Below, piece after piece: positions 1 to 12,220 of a stretch of 64,000 nt of DNA. The stretch is from Alentia gelatinosa. Its lineage: Eukaryota > Annelida > Polychaeta > Phyllodocida > Polynoidae. The notes beneath the pieces were generated by a model, which did no database searches, was not told the origin of the DNA, and saw nothing but the letters and a program-made list of their open reading frames with translations. A program made the position numbers and the translations under genes. Each line of letters begins with the position of its first letter. The stretch's first letter is position 1. The DNA is taken from positions 6,209,694-6,273,693 of the forward strand of contig OX465584.1 of assembly GCA_950022655.1 (NCBI GenBank). Direction: 5' to 3'.

Positions 1-180
1 GTCAGGTATGTGTCTATGTTTTATTGGTGTGGTTAAATGTATGCCATAATGTCACCTGTATAAAGGTATTATATACTATATATATATAGTGGTGAGTGTT
101 ATATACTATAGCCTAACCATCGACAACTGAAAACCCCGCTTAAGGGGGGCACTTTGCTTGGAACAGAGGGTGTGCCTTAA

Positions 181-406
181 CCCTTTAAGGGCGGATGATG
201 CCTTAAGGCATCATTTGCTGGATATTTGTTTTGGAAAGGAAATATTTTAACAATAAACTTGAAATTTGCACAGAATGTCGGTCTAACATTATATTTATGA
301 ATTATAAATAATAGAAATAGAAATATTGAGGATAACAAATCATATTAGGCCTACGTGATAAACCTTCGAATTTTCAGTTCTGCCATAGGCGGCCATCCTT
401 AAAGGG
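181..406. mobile_element. piggyBac-like MITE, copy 1 (226 bp, TSD TTAA), nested in an older element
   Basis: TTAA at 177-180 and 407-410 flank inverted ends CCCTTTAAGG and CCTTAAAGGG. Outside it, the sequences AAAACCCCGCTTAAGG (about 135) and CCTTAAGCCGGGTTTTAC (about 403-427) look like the two halves of an older Tigger/pogo-like remnant into which it inserted. Confidence 0.8.
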
Positions 407-410
407 TTAA

Positions 411-1157
411 GCCGGGTTTTACTCTGGGTTTTACTGTATGTTGAAGAATGACCCCAGCTGACCTACTCTACTGGCAAATGTGTGTCAAAGACTTAGAAAT
501 GGCTTGTCGCATGTTTAGTGTTAACTATGTAGGTCAAGCAGAACTTGACTGACTGAGCCCCATCTCCAACGAGTATATTCAATGGTTGGAGTATCATCAG
601 AAAGTGAATCGTAATTTCCTGACAGTTATAACCACTCAGTGAGACACAGGGGCTCCATCAGTTGAAGACATAACCACCTAAAGGCATAGACTTCATCTTC
701 ACTGTCAAGAATTCAGCTACAGTATAGAGAGGTAGGGACATACCTAGATGTTTATCTTATGGCGCGTATAATAATAATGACTTAAATTCTGTCACCAAAC
801 CTGATACCATATCAAGATAAATTTACATTTATGTCTAGATAAATTTGAGATTATTTGGTGTACACTTAAGACCGAAATATCTATTTAATAAGTTGCCTGA
901 TTTCAAGTGGGTTACAGAAAGTGACCCATAGAATATAGTCAAAACCTTTTGATTGTTATTTATTCATGATTCCACGCTCATTCATCAATGATAAACATAC
1001 CATTTACTCCTAGTTTAAATCACTGCAGGCTAGAACTAGAAAACAAAATATTTATGTTTACATATACTCCATAAATAATTTTTGTTAAGCCATGATTAGT
1101 ACCATAAGGCAGGAATTGTAGCTAAACTATTTCTTGGTAGATGGGTGCATACCTATA
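411..1157. other. Intergenic, nothing recognised
   Basis: AT-rich sequence between the nested piggyBac-like MITE and bipartite copy A. No exon-like frame, RNA gene or repeat end was seen. Confidence 0.5.
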
Positions 1158-1748
1158 CAGAACTGCATCGAGAATCGTATGAATAGACAAAACTCCATGA
1201 GTTTAGATGCTCTACAATCGTCATCGAGGCTAAGCCGAGCGATGATTACGGTGTATGCAAACGAGTGGAGTATTGTTTATTTTACGATTTGAGTGCGGTT
1301 CTGAATTTATCTCACCACTTTCACTGACAATAGAATAGCATTGTAGTATCAGAATTATCCAAATTACTCTGCAAATCCAGTGAGGGACATTTAAATCTCC
1401 ATGTTGATGTTTTGTCTTCTCTCTGAAATCCTGGCCGCTGATTGGTCAGTTTGGTTGTTTTTTTCGTATTCACACTGCCACGACCGTGGCGTAGTATTTT
1501 CACTTTACCTGGGTGATCGTTGAGTATATTTTATTATTGTATACCTGTGTGCGAATATCTGTGAAATACTGCCCGCTGCTAGGGGTGCAGTAATAATTAT
1601 GTTCGTGCCCGCTGTGAGTGTGACTTAATAAGTCATCAAAATAACGTTTTTTTATCGATTTAAGGTATATAACAATAAGCAAACGTCCTCACTATGGGCG
1701 AATATTTTATTACTGTTATTCCTATGGCAAAACTTCTAACAGGGATAT
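1158..1748 (-). mobile_element. Bipartite unit, TCTCACCCC family, copy A, with a nested tail
   Basis: The hairpin AGAACTGCATCGAGAATC..GTGCGGTTCT is followed by TTTATCTCACC as in copies at 54086 and 55165. The tail is interrupted near 1535-1680 by a TATACCTG..AAGGTATA segment, then resumes with CCTATGGCAAAACTT. The right end is degenerate. Confidence 0.6.
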
Positions 1749-2092
1749 AGAAATAAGACTGGTTCCCTGTTCAAATAAATGATAGGACAGGTACAGGGTG
1801 ATTGGGATCGACCTTGAACTTTGAAGATCAAACCTCTCCCCCCTCATCCCCCTGATGAATTATTTACAATGGTTTTAAAACCATTGTCATGATATGACTG
1901 TATCTTATGATGCTTCTATACTTCATATTGTATAAATTTGTTGGCCACTCGATCTAAATATGATCTACATAGGATATACCTGTTCATAATCACCATGGGC
2001 TGATCTAGGGCCACTTTTTGTAAAGTTACACAGAAACTAGGACCTCTCTGGGTCCACTCTCAATAGAGTTGATTGTCCACAGAAGCTGGAAG

Positions 2093-5000
2093 ATGGCACC
2101 AACTCGATGGGGTATTGCTGGGGGAGGCAATGCAGCTCATGATTTTGTCAATGCATTGTCCTTACTTCCTTCAGATGATCATCAAGTAAGTATTCTTTAT
2201 TAAGTTGGGTTTAAATTGTCTTAAGAGGGAGTTGTTTACAGTGCAGAACAGTATTTAATCAAGCAAAAATGACAACAGTAGGCATAAGAACTAGAATGTA
2301 GACACTTGGATATAGATTATTGTGAGAGGCATTACCTAGCTTAGATGGTACATTTCAGAGTATTAACTGGCCATAAAACCTCTCTTTTTTATCAACATGT
2401 TGTGTCCAGCATCAAAAGTATGTAAATCATTGGTTCTTTACCAGTTTTACATGGACCTTATTTTATCCCTTCATAGAACCTATCTGATAGCTAGATACTC
2501 ATACATCCACTCATCTTTTTAATACCAGGTGGCAGCCATAGGAACACGAACATTGGCCAAAGCTGAGAAGTTTTCAAAGGAGTTCAACATCCCAAAGGTC
2601 TACGGTTCCTACAAGGAGCTGGCACAAGATTCAGACTTAGGTGACTCTGTCTGTGTTTTATAGGAAAAGTTTAGAAAAAATGGTTTACATTCTATTCAAG
2701 GGCATAAAGAAATATGAAATCGACACAACACTTACAAAACAGGGTTATTCTTTGTTACCTTCATAGTGGTACACTGTTCAGGCTATTCCATTATGTGCAA
2801 TTTATGTAGAGAAACAGTAACGCCCTGCTTAAGGGGACATCATCCGTTCCGAGTAAAGTGTCCCCTTGAGTGGGGTTTCCCCTAAGTAGGGTTACAATAA
2901 ACTAAATAAAAATTTCTGTTCTGAACAAAGTGGCCCCTTAAGTGAGGTGTCCCAGAAGCAGGGTCTTTACTTTACACTGTTTTGTCGAGTAGGGTAATTG
3001 AACCCTGATATTGCATAGGTTGACATTAAAATCTATACTGCACTATACTGTACTGTATCTTTTCCAATTTCTATCTATGTTAAAATTTCCTAGTTTGATC
3101 TGAATTGCTGATTTCAGATGTGGTCTATGTGGTTACCATTATTGCAACCCATTTCGATGTATGCAAGACAATGATTGAGGCTGGCAAGAATGTACTGTGT
3201 GAAACAACAGTAACATTAAGTCTCACTCAGACCAAGATGCTCCTTCAAATGGCCAAGGAGAAAAATGTGTTCTTTATGGAGGTAGGAAATTCTTTAGTTA
3301 TTTTGTATATTCGAAGCAACTGTTTTTTTTAATAGCATGTGTAGCAGTCCACTGGTTCTTAGGGTTCCGAATTCACTTCCGAGATAAGATTATTCTATCC
3401 GGCGGAGTGAGACCAGTCGCTACCCTGTGTGACTCTCAGCACAGGTTGGTTGGGTATTCCCTTGGTAAGTAAAAGGAGATGCGGAATCTACTACTTTATA
3501 CTCAGCCTACAAACACAAGACCAGACCCAGAACTGTTTCAGGTATATAGATCTTTATCAATATCTGGCATATCACAGTTACCTAGCACGGAATGTGCTAG
3601 GTAGTGTTAGGTGAGAGGATCTGTTCCCTCAACCGCTGAAAGGCTTTGCAGAGAAACCTAGCAGTGGGAGGCTCCAAGTAGCTCGCTCAACATAGATGAA
3701 CGTACAAGTAACCTGTCGACCCACTGTGGACTTGGCCTATATATACTGGCCAAGTTACGTAATGCGGGTGCCCCCGTAGTATTTGCATACATGTGTCCAC
3801 AGGCTTTACCGCACAGCAGGGATCAGCACTCGTGGCACCTGGCGTAAAGCAAGCATATCACTGCTCGACTACCCTGACCCCTACACATGTACACATGCAG
3901 TATTGTGTTTTTGGAAAATATGATTCACAGTGGCCCTATTTCCATTAATGTGGGTTCTCTTCATTTAAAGCACTGCATGCATTGAGGTCGATCTTTTACT
4001 CATCATTACAGAAAATTCAATAGTGATTCAAAACCTTAGTCAAGAGGATGAGCAAATGGCATGTATCATAAATCATCGTATTAAACATCTAGTAATATGG
4101 AGAAACCAAACAAGAGTTGGTCGTGTTGTTGTTTATCGCACGACGGCAAGATCGCGTATTACTGCGCAAGGCGAAGCCGAGAGCAGTAATAAGCAATCTT
4201 GCCGGAGTGCGATGAACAATAACACGTCTAACTCGAGTTTGGTTTAGAATTTATCCTACCCCACCCGTCTAAATTACTTCTACATTAACAAATGACCTCA
4301 TTTGTCAAGTATATCCCACTAGAGCGATATTTTTCATTTTTCTGAACTCCAGACCGAATACAGTCACCCAATGTTAAGCCTATGGAGTTTTTTATTAGGG
4401 TAGGATAGTGAGTATTGGTTTGCTTGTGTTCATCACAGGGTTTCTTCGCACGGTTTTTCCCCGCCTACAACAAACTGAGGCAGACACTTGCTGCTGGGGT
4501 CATTGGAGAGGTCAAAGCCGTCAGTATGAACCTTGGCATGGACATCATTGAATACACTGACGACAAGGCTCGAGGTGACGGTACCACGTTGGCTTTAGGC
4601 TCCTACTCTGTGCAACTTGCCCAGCTTGTGTTCAAGGAGTACCCAGAGAAGATTGTCGCCAGCGGCATGTTTACAGCTAATGGTAAAGTTAAATTTATCA
4701 TTTCAGTATTGTGCTCAGTCAATATTCGGTGAAATAGATTTAAGAGCAAGAAGCAAGATCTTTTAGATAACAAAGTATGACTGCTACCTTTTTTTAAATA
4801 GCAGCTGTTATTTCTCTATCGATGTACATTGTTATAAGGGTTACATAGATCAATTTTTCAATATGACATCTAGGTACGAGCCTCTGCAAAAAGCCTGCAT
4901 TTTTTTCTTTTTTGTTGTTGTTGATATGTGTGCAACATATACTGCAAATATAAAAACGCCTGTCAAACTGAGGGAGACATGAGAATATGGACAAGAATAG

Positions 5001-8000
5001 TGTGGCTGCTACGTTGAATATTGTAACAGCTTTCACAATTGGAACTTATTGTTATATTGCTACCATGAGCACTGATAAAAAATTAAAATAATGAGGTTAT
5101 TATTACAGGATAATGATCATAGATCGTTTATCATGAAAGTATCAAAATAATTTGAAAATAATCTTGTTTTCAATCAATGCTTGATAGAAAAATATAAATG
5201 TTAGTAGATGAAAGCATTTGTTCACAGTTATAACTGGATATAAAGAGAATAACTGAATTAATCTCAAATGACAACCAACTGACCATTATTACATAAAGAC
5301 ATAGTTAGTGTTATCGAATGGAATATCGAGGAACAGATGAAATTTAGTCACAATCACTGTGTCTCTTTATTATTTTGTGCCAAGAAATCATTAAGAATGA
5401 CATTCAACAACTCACTAAATAGTAGAATGACAGAATCACGTGGTACGGAGGGACATATGAATATTATTTAGTCGCTAGGAGATGAATGGAATTTGTCCTC
5501 CTGGTCAGTAAAACTAAGAAATTCGCCTCCACGTATTTATAGAGAACGTCCTGACCATGCTGTACATGCTACAAAACGAGATGAACATTAACGGGGAATA
5601 CGGAACGAGGCGTTTACGCCAAGTTCGGTATTCCCCGTTAATGTTCATCTCGTTTTGTAGCATGTACGAGCATGGTAGGGCGTTCTATATTTATTATATA
5701 CCCGTAAATGTTTAAATTTAACCAGAACTTACTGTAAATACATGAATTACGTCGACTTCGTAAATCCACCGATAGCGCAACATCGTCAGTACACTCTTAT
5801 ACGGGTATAAGAGTGTACTGTTCAATCATGAACAACGTGTTCAATTCACAAAGCAACGTGTGTCAACGTGTTCAATTCACATAGCAACGTGCATCATCGT
5901 GTTCAGTATACATAGCAACGTGCATCAACGTGTTCAGTATACATAGCAACGTGCGTTCAACGTGTTCAGTACACTGCTATAGGGAACCTGGTGCAGTATA
6001 ATATTTATACGTTATACGGCGAAACGGTGCGTATTTACGATATATACGTCATGGGTATATAATGAATAATGATATTCTATGCTGTTTTCAGGAGTGGATG
6101 AATGCTGCTCTGCTACACTTCACTACAGTAATAGACGTATCGCCCAGCTTTTCTGCCATTCTGGTGTTAACTTGTCCAACATAGCTTACATACATGGAAC
6201 TAAGGGTTCAATTGAAGTAAGCATTTTCTGTTCTATAATGTAATTTTTTATAATCTCCAAGCAACGGTTTGAATCTGACTAGTAATTGTCATTTCAAGGT
6301 AGCGTCGGTTGGGGTTAGAAGTGTTCTTAGCCACGTTTTCTAAATCTGTTCTATAATGTACAATGCCTCCTGGTATTGTTTTTTCATGGAAATTACGGAA
6401 ATAGTTTAGTTGTACTACAGTATTACTGAATTTGCTGGTGTCAAGTATTACACTCTTCTTATATGGTCTTAAACTGGTCATTAAGGAATTATTTATATCA
6501 AGTTATCCTAATAGCATTATATTCATCAGCTGATTGTTATTCAAAGGACAACTTACATTTCAGATCCCTAACTTTTGGTGTCCGGTGACAATAACAGTTG
6601 CCGGAGAGAAATATGAGTTCCCCCTGGGTGAGAAACCTACAAAACCGATGAATTACCCGGGAACTGAAGGTTTTGTACATGAGGCAGAAGCCGTCAGACA
6701 GTCGCTTCTCAAAGGTATAGTTTACAACTACCCCTCTCATAAGATCTCACATTCTCTAAGTGGTATTCTTTATTACCCACCTAATACGGAGTCTCCATAC
6801 TAAGCTTATGTAGCTTACAGATCGCTACTGAGGAGGATACAGAGCTCCGTATTCTCCTAGGAGAATACGGATTTTATCGCCGAAAATAGTGCGCAACGTC
6901 GGTAACGTCGCGTAGTGAGCGTTTTTAGAACTACGCACATCGCGCCATCTATCGCGTATGCGACGAACGATTTAGAATACGCCGCAATGGACGCCAGCGA
7001 CGACGTTATCAACGAAATCGCTGATGATATATTAATAATAATGATTAAAGTAATAAGGATTCGGTTAATAATATCTAAAAATAGTAGGTGATTCAAAAAG
7101 TTTAACTCGCTAATGGAGGAACTACACAACTCGCATAGGGCCACTAAGGTGATGCGTCCAAAAACGACAGCGTCGCCATCTGACGGTTTCTTTAGGAACT
7201 ATATAAGATAAACATAAGACGGCGCCACAGTCGCGTAGTTGCGGAAAATGGCGTGATCCGGTAAGTATTTCTGCATTTCTTCAAGTAAAATGTCAAAAGG
7301 TGAGTAATAAATACAATATAACCATGATTTGGATTTGCGTGGTCGTATTCTCCTCGTAGTTGACGCTACGCATTACACCTCGCTATCGCTCGGAGTATTA
7401 CTACGCGTCAACTACTCGGAGAATACGACCACGCAGATCCAAATCATGGTAATATTGTGTATGTACTCTCACTACGCTCTATAGGAGAACAATTCCTTAA
7501 CGAACCTTGAGAATCCACTGGCCTGCCTCCCGTGTTAAAGACGTACATCAATGCAACCCAAAGATTCCTATAATCTCAATGCTGCCACCTAGTGGGAATA
7601 CTTTGTGCCTGTGGATTCTCAAGGCTAGTTTGTTAAGAATTCTTCCCCCATAGAGGATAGTGAGTCGTTTCATCACTCCTTGTCCAATTGCACTGATTAA
7701 GGATTCAAGTGACCATTACCACAGTCCTCCTTGCTTGTCGTTCAGCCAGATGATTTCCCTTTTCCGTTCACAGTGTTCTGAGTTCTGGCACATTCGCTCC
7801 CTGTGCTCTATCTGTGAGAGCTCGTTTCGAGAATGTGGGTTTTCTAGGCACGTACTTATATAGAACGTCCTGACCATGCTGTACAAGTCACAGAACGAGA
7901 TGGTAATTTACGGTATATACGGACCGAAGCATTTATGCCGAGTTCTGTACAAACCGTAAATTATCATCGAGTTCTGTGACTTGTACAAGCATGGTTGGAC

Positions 8001-9987
8001 GTTATATATTTACTATATACCCGAAATTTTAAAAAAAATCATTTATTTAATTTTTAATAACTGATATGTTAATAAACGTGTTTGGCAAGGTAGTCCATAT
8101 TTTAGGTCCGTACAGTATTTTTACGTCATATGCCGTAACGGTACGTATGTTACAGTTTATACGGCATGGGTATATAGTAAAGAGTAGAACTGTTTTCACA
8201 CATACACCAAGAAGCAGGGCAATCCCACTCCAGGTAGACTGAGGCCTCCGGTGCCCACTAAGTGTTCTAATCTTCGCAAAGCAGCGAGCAACGCTCACCT
8301 TGTTATCGTCTAGATGGTTTCTTCCTACTCTTCCGCTCAGAGCAGAGCAGCACTCTAACGTGCTCAAACCAGCAACCTCCTTCTCGATCGTCTGAACATC
8401 ACATGACCAACCACTTTCCTTATAGGGAACACCTGAGTTACATATACTTCTTCCTAACGCGATGTTGCACCACCGTGTCATAATTTCACTCACACTATTC
8501 TGCATTATCACACTTAATTATGGCAAATCCACTAGTAATTTTCATACAAGCACATAGTGCACTATGACAGTCATAGGACAAGTATCTGACAGTCCTAGGA
8601 GAATCTTTTCATATATTAAACAGCCCCCTGTAGGCACTGGTTATTGTATGGCACCATGGTGTTGTCCCATTACCTTAATTCCATATAAGGAATATAGTAG
8701 ACCGAGTAGCCAATGACTGCATTCGCAGCAAACCCCGCCCTTCACCCTGACCTCCTTACATAATATTTTCTCATGCCTTGGGACGGCTCTGCAGTCGAGA
8801 GTTGACCTCGAATCTTAGGGGCCACAACCACCCTCATGGTGACCATTTTTGAATAATGGTTAGCACTGCATGAAACTAACGATATTATTCATAAATACGC
8901 CATCGCGGCAGGGCACGTATCAGCTGTAAATCTACTTTTTTCATTTGTAAACGACTGTAATCCGCACCAGCGTATGAAGCGTATACAAGACTGTTTCCTT
9001 ATGTAGAAGCGCGACTTGGCTGTATACAAGGAGAAATACCTTCTGCCCGACGTGTATGTACGCCGGGCGTATATATATGTCATGATAGAAAGTAAAAAGG
9101 AAGTCCTCCTGCCCAGCCCCCGCTGCTGCCTCCAATTACCAGTGTGTTGTTTTAGCACTTTAGGCGTGGTGTGGGAGAGGAGGTTGTTGCTAGAGGCGTA
9201 AATACAACAGAATCAGGCGTTTATATGACGTATATATGACCGCACCATGGACACGTATATACGCCAATAGATAAGGCGTTTACACACAGAGAATAGGTCG
9301 ACCTTGTATACGCAAAAGCATACCTGTATACGCCGTTCGCATATGTATGTAAAGTGGTTAGTTTCGTGCAGTGTAGTGGTCTACTGAGTCCCTATTCATT
9401 TTCAGTGGGTACTTTGTATAATATGGATAGTTCAACCAGAAATACACCTATTTTGCCTTATCACAATTTCACTGTTCAAACTGCTTACAGCTGTTGAAAG
9501 CCTCTTTAAATATTCCTGCATTTATTCATACCTTAGTTATTCATGTATAAGTACCATAGAAAGACATGGTTAGTGTGTCTGAATGGAATCTGTTAAGAGA
9601 TATTTTGGTCAGAAATACTTACCGAATTCAAAGAATGAGGTGAGTATTTCTGACCAAAATATCGAGGAACAGATGGAATATTATTATATACCAAGAAATC
9701 ATTTAGAATGCAATTCTACACCTCACCAAATAGAAGGATGAGTGGTCACGTGGTACGCAGGGTGGTATTATATATATTACGCCACAGTGTGGACGAATGA
9801 AATCATTACTGCTTTTCGTGCACTGGTATATAATAATTTATGCCTCAGCTTAAACCTTAATGAATCTTCACTTTCATTGGTTGTAGGTGAGAAGGAGAAC
9901 ACATTGATGACTCACGAAGACAGTATACAGAACATGTCTATTCTGACAGAGATCCTCAACCAGATAGGGGTATCATATGATATATAA
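2093..9987 (+). CDS. Dihydrodiol dehydrogenase-like oxidoreductase (Gfo/Idh/MocA family), 7 exons, 329 aa
   Basis: Exons 2093-2185, 2529-2640, 3118-3281, 4439-4682, 6092-6216, 6564-6714 and 9887-9987 all have GT..AG borders and compatible phases. They join to 990 nt ending in TAA, 329 aa, close to the roughly 334 aa of mammalian trans-1,2-dihydrobenzene-1,2-diol dehydrogenase. Residues 6-17 (WGIAGGGNAAHD) form the Rossmann nucleotide-binding start, and residues 125-132 (FFARFFPA) match the family block WTRFFPA. The C-terminal half (HGTKGSIE, FWCPVTI) also follows the family. Family members reduce or oxidise sugars or diols with NADP. Here the EKP-motif lysine is Thr98 and the aspartate of the LDLGIY block is Ala175, while the tyrosine (Tyr179) remains, so activity is doubtful. 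An AATAAA lies at 10131. Introns 3, 4 and 6 are filled with mobile elements. The family call is firm and the substrate is unknown. Confidence 0.88.
2821..2965. mobile_element. Small inverted-repeat element of the Tigger/pogo-like kind
   Basis: CCCTGCTTAAGGGGACA at the left mirrors GTCCCAGAAGCAGGGTC at the right, with CCCCTTAAGTGAGG between. It lies in intron 2 of the DHDH-like gene. Confidence 0.45.
4095..4405. mobile_element. Bipartite hairpin-tail unit, TCCTACCCC family (311 bp)
   Basis: TA at 4093-4094 and 4406-4407. The hairpin arm pair is 4095-4251 (AACCAAACAAGAGTTGG against AACTCGAGTTTGGTTT, loop core AAGGCGAAGCCGAG). After TA at 4252 comes the tail, from TCCTACCCC to TTATTAGGGTAGGA. 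It lies in intron 3 of the DHDH-like gene. Confidence 0.8.
5542..6059. mobile_element. Bipartite hairpin-tail unit, TATACCC family (518 bp)
   Basis: The hairpin at about 5542-5685 pairs GCTACAAAACGAGATGAACA with its exact complement downstream; the loop core is GAACGAGGCGTTTACGCC. The tail runs from TATACCCG at about 5693 to GGGTATA at 6059, followed by TA. The tail holds a 31-bp tandem repeat (5832-5985). DHDH-like intron 4. Confidence 0.75.
5832..5985. repeat. Tandem repeat of about 31 bp
   Basis: Between four and five imperfect units built on CAACGTGTTCAGTATACATAG, inside the tail of the 5542-6059 element. Confidence 0.75.
6728..7660. mobile_element. CACCCCTCTC MITE copy interrupted by a bipartite unit
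   Basis: The left part (ACCCCTCTCATAAGATCTC onward, to 6770) and the right part (TGTACTCTCACTACGCTC onward, from about 7461) together follow the copy at 31671. The 6773-7452 bipartite element sits between them. The right terminus is degenerate. Confidence 0.65.
6773..7452. mobile_element. Bipartite hairpin-tail unit, TTACCCACC family (680 bp), nested
   Basis: Bordered by TA at 6771-6772 and 7453-7454. The tail 6773-7307 has ends TTACCCACC and GGTGAGTAA. After TA 7308-7309 comes a hairpin pairing CATGATTTGGAT with ATCCAAATCATG, with loop core CCTCGCTATCGCTCGG. It interrupts a CACCCCTCTC MITE. Confidence 0.78.
7863..8174. mobile_element. Bipartite hairpin-tail unit, TATACCC family (312 bp)
   Basis: The hairpin begins GAACGTCCTGACCATGC and closes with AGCATGGTTGGACGTTA. 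The tail from TATACCCGAAA ends GCATGGGTATA at 8174, then TA. It is closely related to the remnant at 62848-63406. DHDH-like intron 6. Confidence 0.75.
8652..8835 (-). mobile_element. 184-bp dispersed element, copy with TSD ATGG
   Basis: Flanked by ATGG at 8648-8651 and 8836-8839. In this orientation it runs from CACCATGGTGTTGTCCC to GGGCCACAACCACCCTC-like sequence. The 184-bp length equals that of the copy at 16502. Ends are only weakly inverted (GGTGGTTGTGG against GGTGTTGT). No coding frame and no clear tRNA-like head, so MITE or SINE is undecided. Confidence 0.8.
8864..9373. mobile_element. CACTA/EnSpm-like MITE, copy 1 (510 bp, TSD TAG)
   Basis: Starts CACTGCATGAAACTAAC and ends with the inverted GTTAGTTTCGTGCAGTG, flanked by TAG at 8861-8863 and 9374-9376. 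The interior is rich in TATATACGCC-type motifs shared with copies at 18355 and 38515. A CACTG terminus with a 3-bp duplication is the CACTA/EnSpm signature. It lies in intron 6 of the DHDH-like gene and has no transposase. Confidence 0.85.
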
Positions 9988-10699
9988 AAATCAATAGGCA
10001 TTCATTACAAAGTGAGACTATGTCAACCTGCACTACACATTATTTTAAAATATTTACCGAAGGAAGAGATCAAAACCACCAGCTAATGAATCTCTTTTTT
10101 TTGTTTACACAACCAAGATATTGCTCAATCAATAAAAAATAAAATTCAAGAACTTTGTAAAATGAAATAAAAAACAATATCTGTAAGTTGGTAGTTTGAG
10201 TCTTTTTCTCTTCAATACTTGCCTTCATGGAAACGCAGAATCCATATTTTCGATACAAACGTTTCTATTCTCTTTTCATTAAATGCTGAGGTGATATTCA
10301 CATTCATCAATTCTAAAGCAGTAATTTTGCTTTCAGTACCCTCTGTTTTGCTTCTCATGTTGCCAACCATGTTGGCATACATTATCGGAAAATTTCTCGT
10401 TCTTTTAGAATATATTAAAGAATATATTTACTTCTTTTTTTTATTTGTGCACACAATTCACCCCGAGGGGTGGTTTTACATTATGGCAATAAGCTCTTTG
10501 GCTCTCAGCCCGTTCTTATTTGCATTTATACTAATAACTCATATATTAACTATGCGGGTGTACCATTACAAAATAGAAACATGTGTAAAATAAATTGAGT
10601 ATGAGAATGAGATGAAATGAATAAGAAATTATGTACCACATTGTCTATATCCCTCAGTTACTGTAACAATTACATGTGAAGGTTAGTAGTTCTACATGA

Positions 10700-11668
10700 T
10701 TTCAATTATGGTGCATATCCCTTTTGACGGCTTTCTTAAAGCTTGACTTGCTATTCAGCTTCTTAATTTCCTCAGATAGTGTATTCCACAAACTCTCACC
10801 TCTATACTTTGGTGATTTTTTAAAATGTTCAGTTCGTGCTCTATGTTTTTTGAAAAGTCTCTTAGTGTTTGATCGTAAGGATCTTTCACTGGCTGCGGTT
10901 CACCGCGCCGGTATGAGGGTGGTTGTGGCCCCTAAGATTCGAGGTCATCTCTCGAGTGCAGAGCTGTCCCAAGGCGCGAGAAACTATTATGTAAGGAGGT
11001 CAGGGTGAAGGTTGGGGTTTGCTGCGAATGCAGTCATTAGCTACTCGGTCTACTGTATTCCTTATATGGAATTAAGGTAATGGGACAACTCCATGGTGGA
11101 GTACTCGAAAGGGGCAACATAATCTTCATCTGTCTGTTGGAGACCATGTTTTCTGAGGTATTCCCTTCTCATGTAGCCTGCAAGAAGTTCATCCCTTCTG
11201 CGATCTAGCGTGGTTACACCAGCTCTAGAATGGAGCTCGTTGACAGTGTGCACCATGGTCTGATCCTGCAAACAGATTCGCAGTGCTCTGTTCTGCCAGT
11301 CGTTGCATCTTAACAAGCCAGATTTTGTTTGCACCCCCCACAAAAATTGCACTATTATCGATAGATGGTAAAATTGCCTGTTTATAGAATTTTATCGCTA
11401 CTTGTTGTGACATCATGCCTCTAAACCTACCAAAAGTGAAAAGCTTATTATGTAGTTTCTTAATAAGTGCTCGTGAGTGTTTTTCAAAATTTAGGGATGA
11501 GTCAAGCTCAACTCCTAAGTATGTATAGCTGTAGACCCTGTCTGATTTATGCAAATTCATATAAATATTAATATTCGTCAGTTTATTAATTTTGGCCGAT
11601 GATCCAAACCAGCTTACTTTCGTCTTTTTCTGATTCACGGTCAGCACGTTTGTGTCACTCCAAATCAA
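10700..11668 (-). pseudogene. 5'-truncated LINE remnant (RT thumb and C-terminus), frameshifted and split
   Basis: On the minus strand 11668-11225 encodes NQKKTKVSWFGS, YTYLGVELDSSLNFEKH and ALIKKLHNKLF, typical of the region after the RT palm. After a frameshift near 11340 it continues CNDWQNRALRI..YMRREYLRKHGL to 11102. After the inserted 184-bp element the C-terminal part (FKKSPKYRGESLWNTLSEEI, SSFKKAVKR) lies at about 10895-10735. The endonuclease and RT palm are missing. Confidence 0.75.
10914..11098 (+). mobile_element. 184-bp dispersed element inserted in a LINE remnant
   Basis: The copy GAGGGTGGTTGTGG..CCATGGTG separates two pieces of a minus-strand LINE C-terminus (10730-10905 and 11102-11668), so it inserted into that LINE. 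The flanks GTAT and GTAC are only a near match. Confidence 0.7.
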
Positions 11669-12001
11669 TGTTGAATGTACTTGTGTGATAAATTATACTA
11701 GCACCCGAAAGTATCAGAAAAAAGGGTGCTTACATCTACCAGCCATGATTATTTAAACAAACAAAGTCAAATTTGAATTTGTCAATCCTACAATAGAAGT
11801 GCACCCTGCAAAAATAAGCTTTAGGACCGAAATTGGTGATTTTGTTTCGTGATCTTCCAATTATATTACAAAGCATACATCTGTTTTCAAATAAAAATGA
11901 TACATATTTGAGGAAATAAGCCCCGCCCAGGTCAATTGAACTATAAGCAAAAAGGAAGGTGGCAGGCCAGTTGGACAAGTACAATGACTGTAATGAGACT
12001 G

Positions 12002-12220
12002 GACATAACAATGCTAAATGATTAAGGAGAAACTAAACATGTTGGCAGCATATGTGCATGTATTAAAGTCAAGATAACATAAGGTACGACATAATCACTA
12101 CAATGTATGCAGCGAGGACCTAGAATGTATGTGGCTAAAGCTAATGCCAAAGGATAAAAAGAATTTAACAGCAGGAGTTGTCTACAGACCACCCGAAAAG
12201 TCGTCAAGTCTTTGGGAGGT
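12002..12220 (+). pseudogene. LINE endonuclease-domain fragment upstream of SPH1
   Basis: Broken frames read CSEDLECMWLKL and LTAGVVYRPPEKSSS, the SVYRPP block of APE endonucleases. The same fragment stands at 27172-27395, at the same distance from SPH2, so it was duplicated with the genes. Confidence 0.75.

Noticed and set aside
5560..5690. Long hairpins as microRNA precursors
   Set aside because: Arms of 60-70 bp with near-perfect pairing, always coupled to a tail with inverted ends, fit mobile elements better than miRNA genes; small-RNA data would be needed.
8047..8511. 154-aa minus-strand frame
   Set aside because: It spans the tail of a bipartite element and intron sequence and has no domain or splice support.
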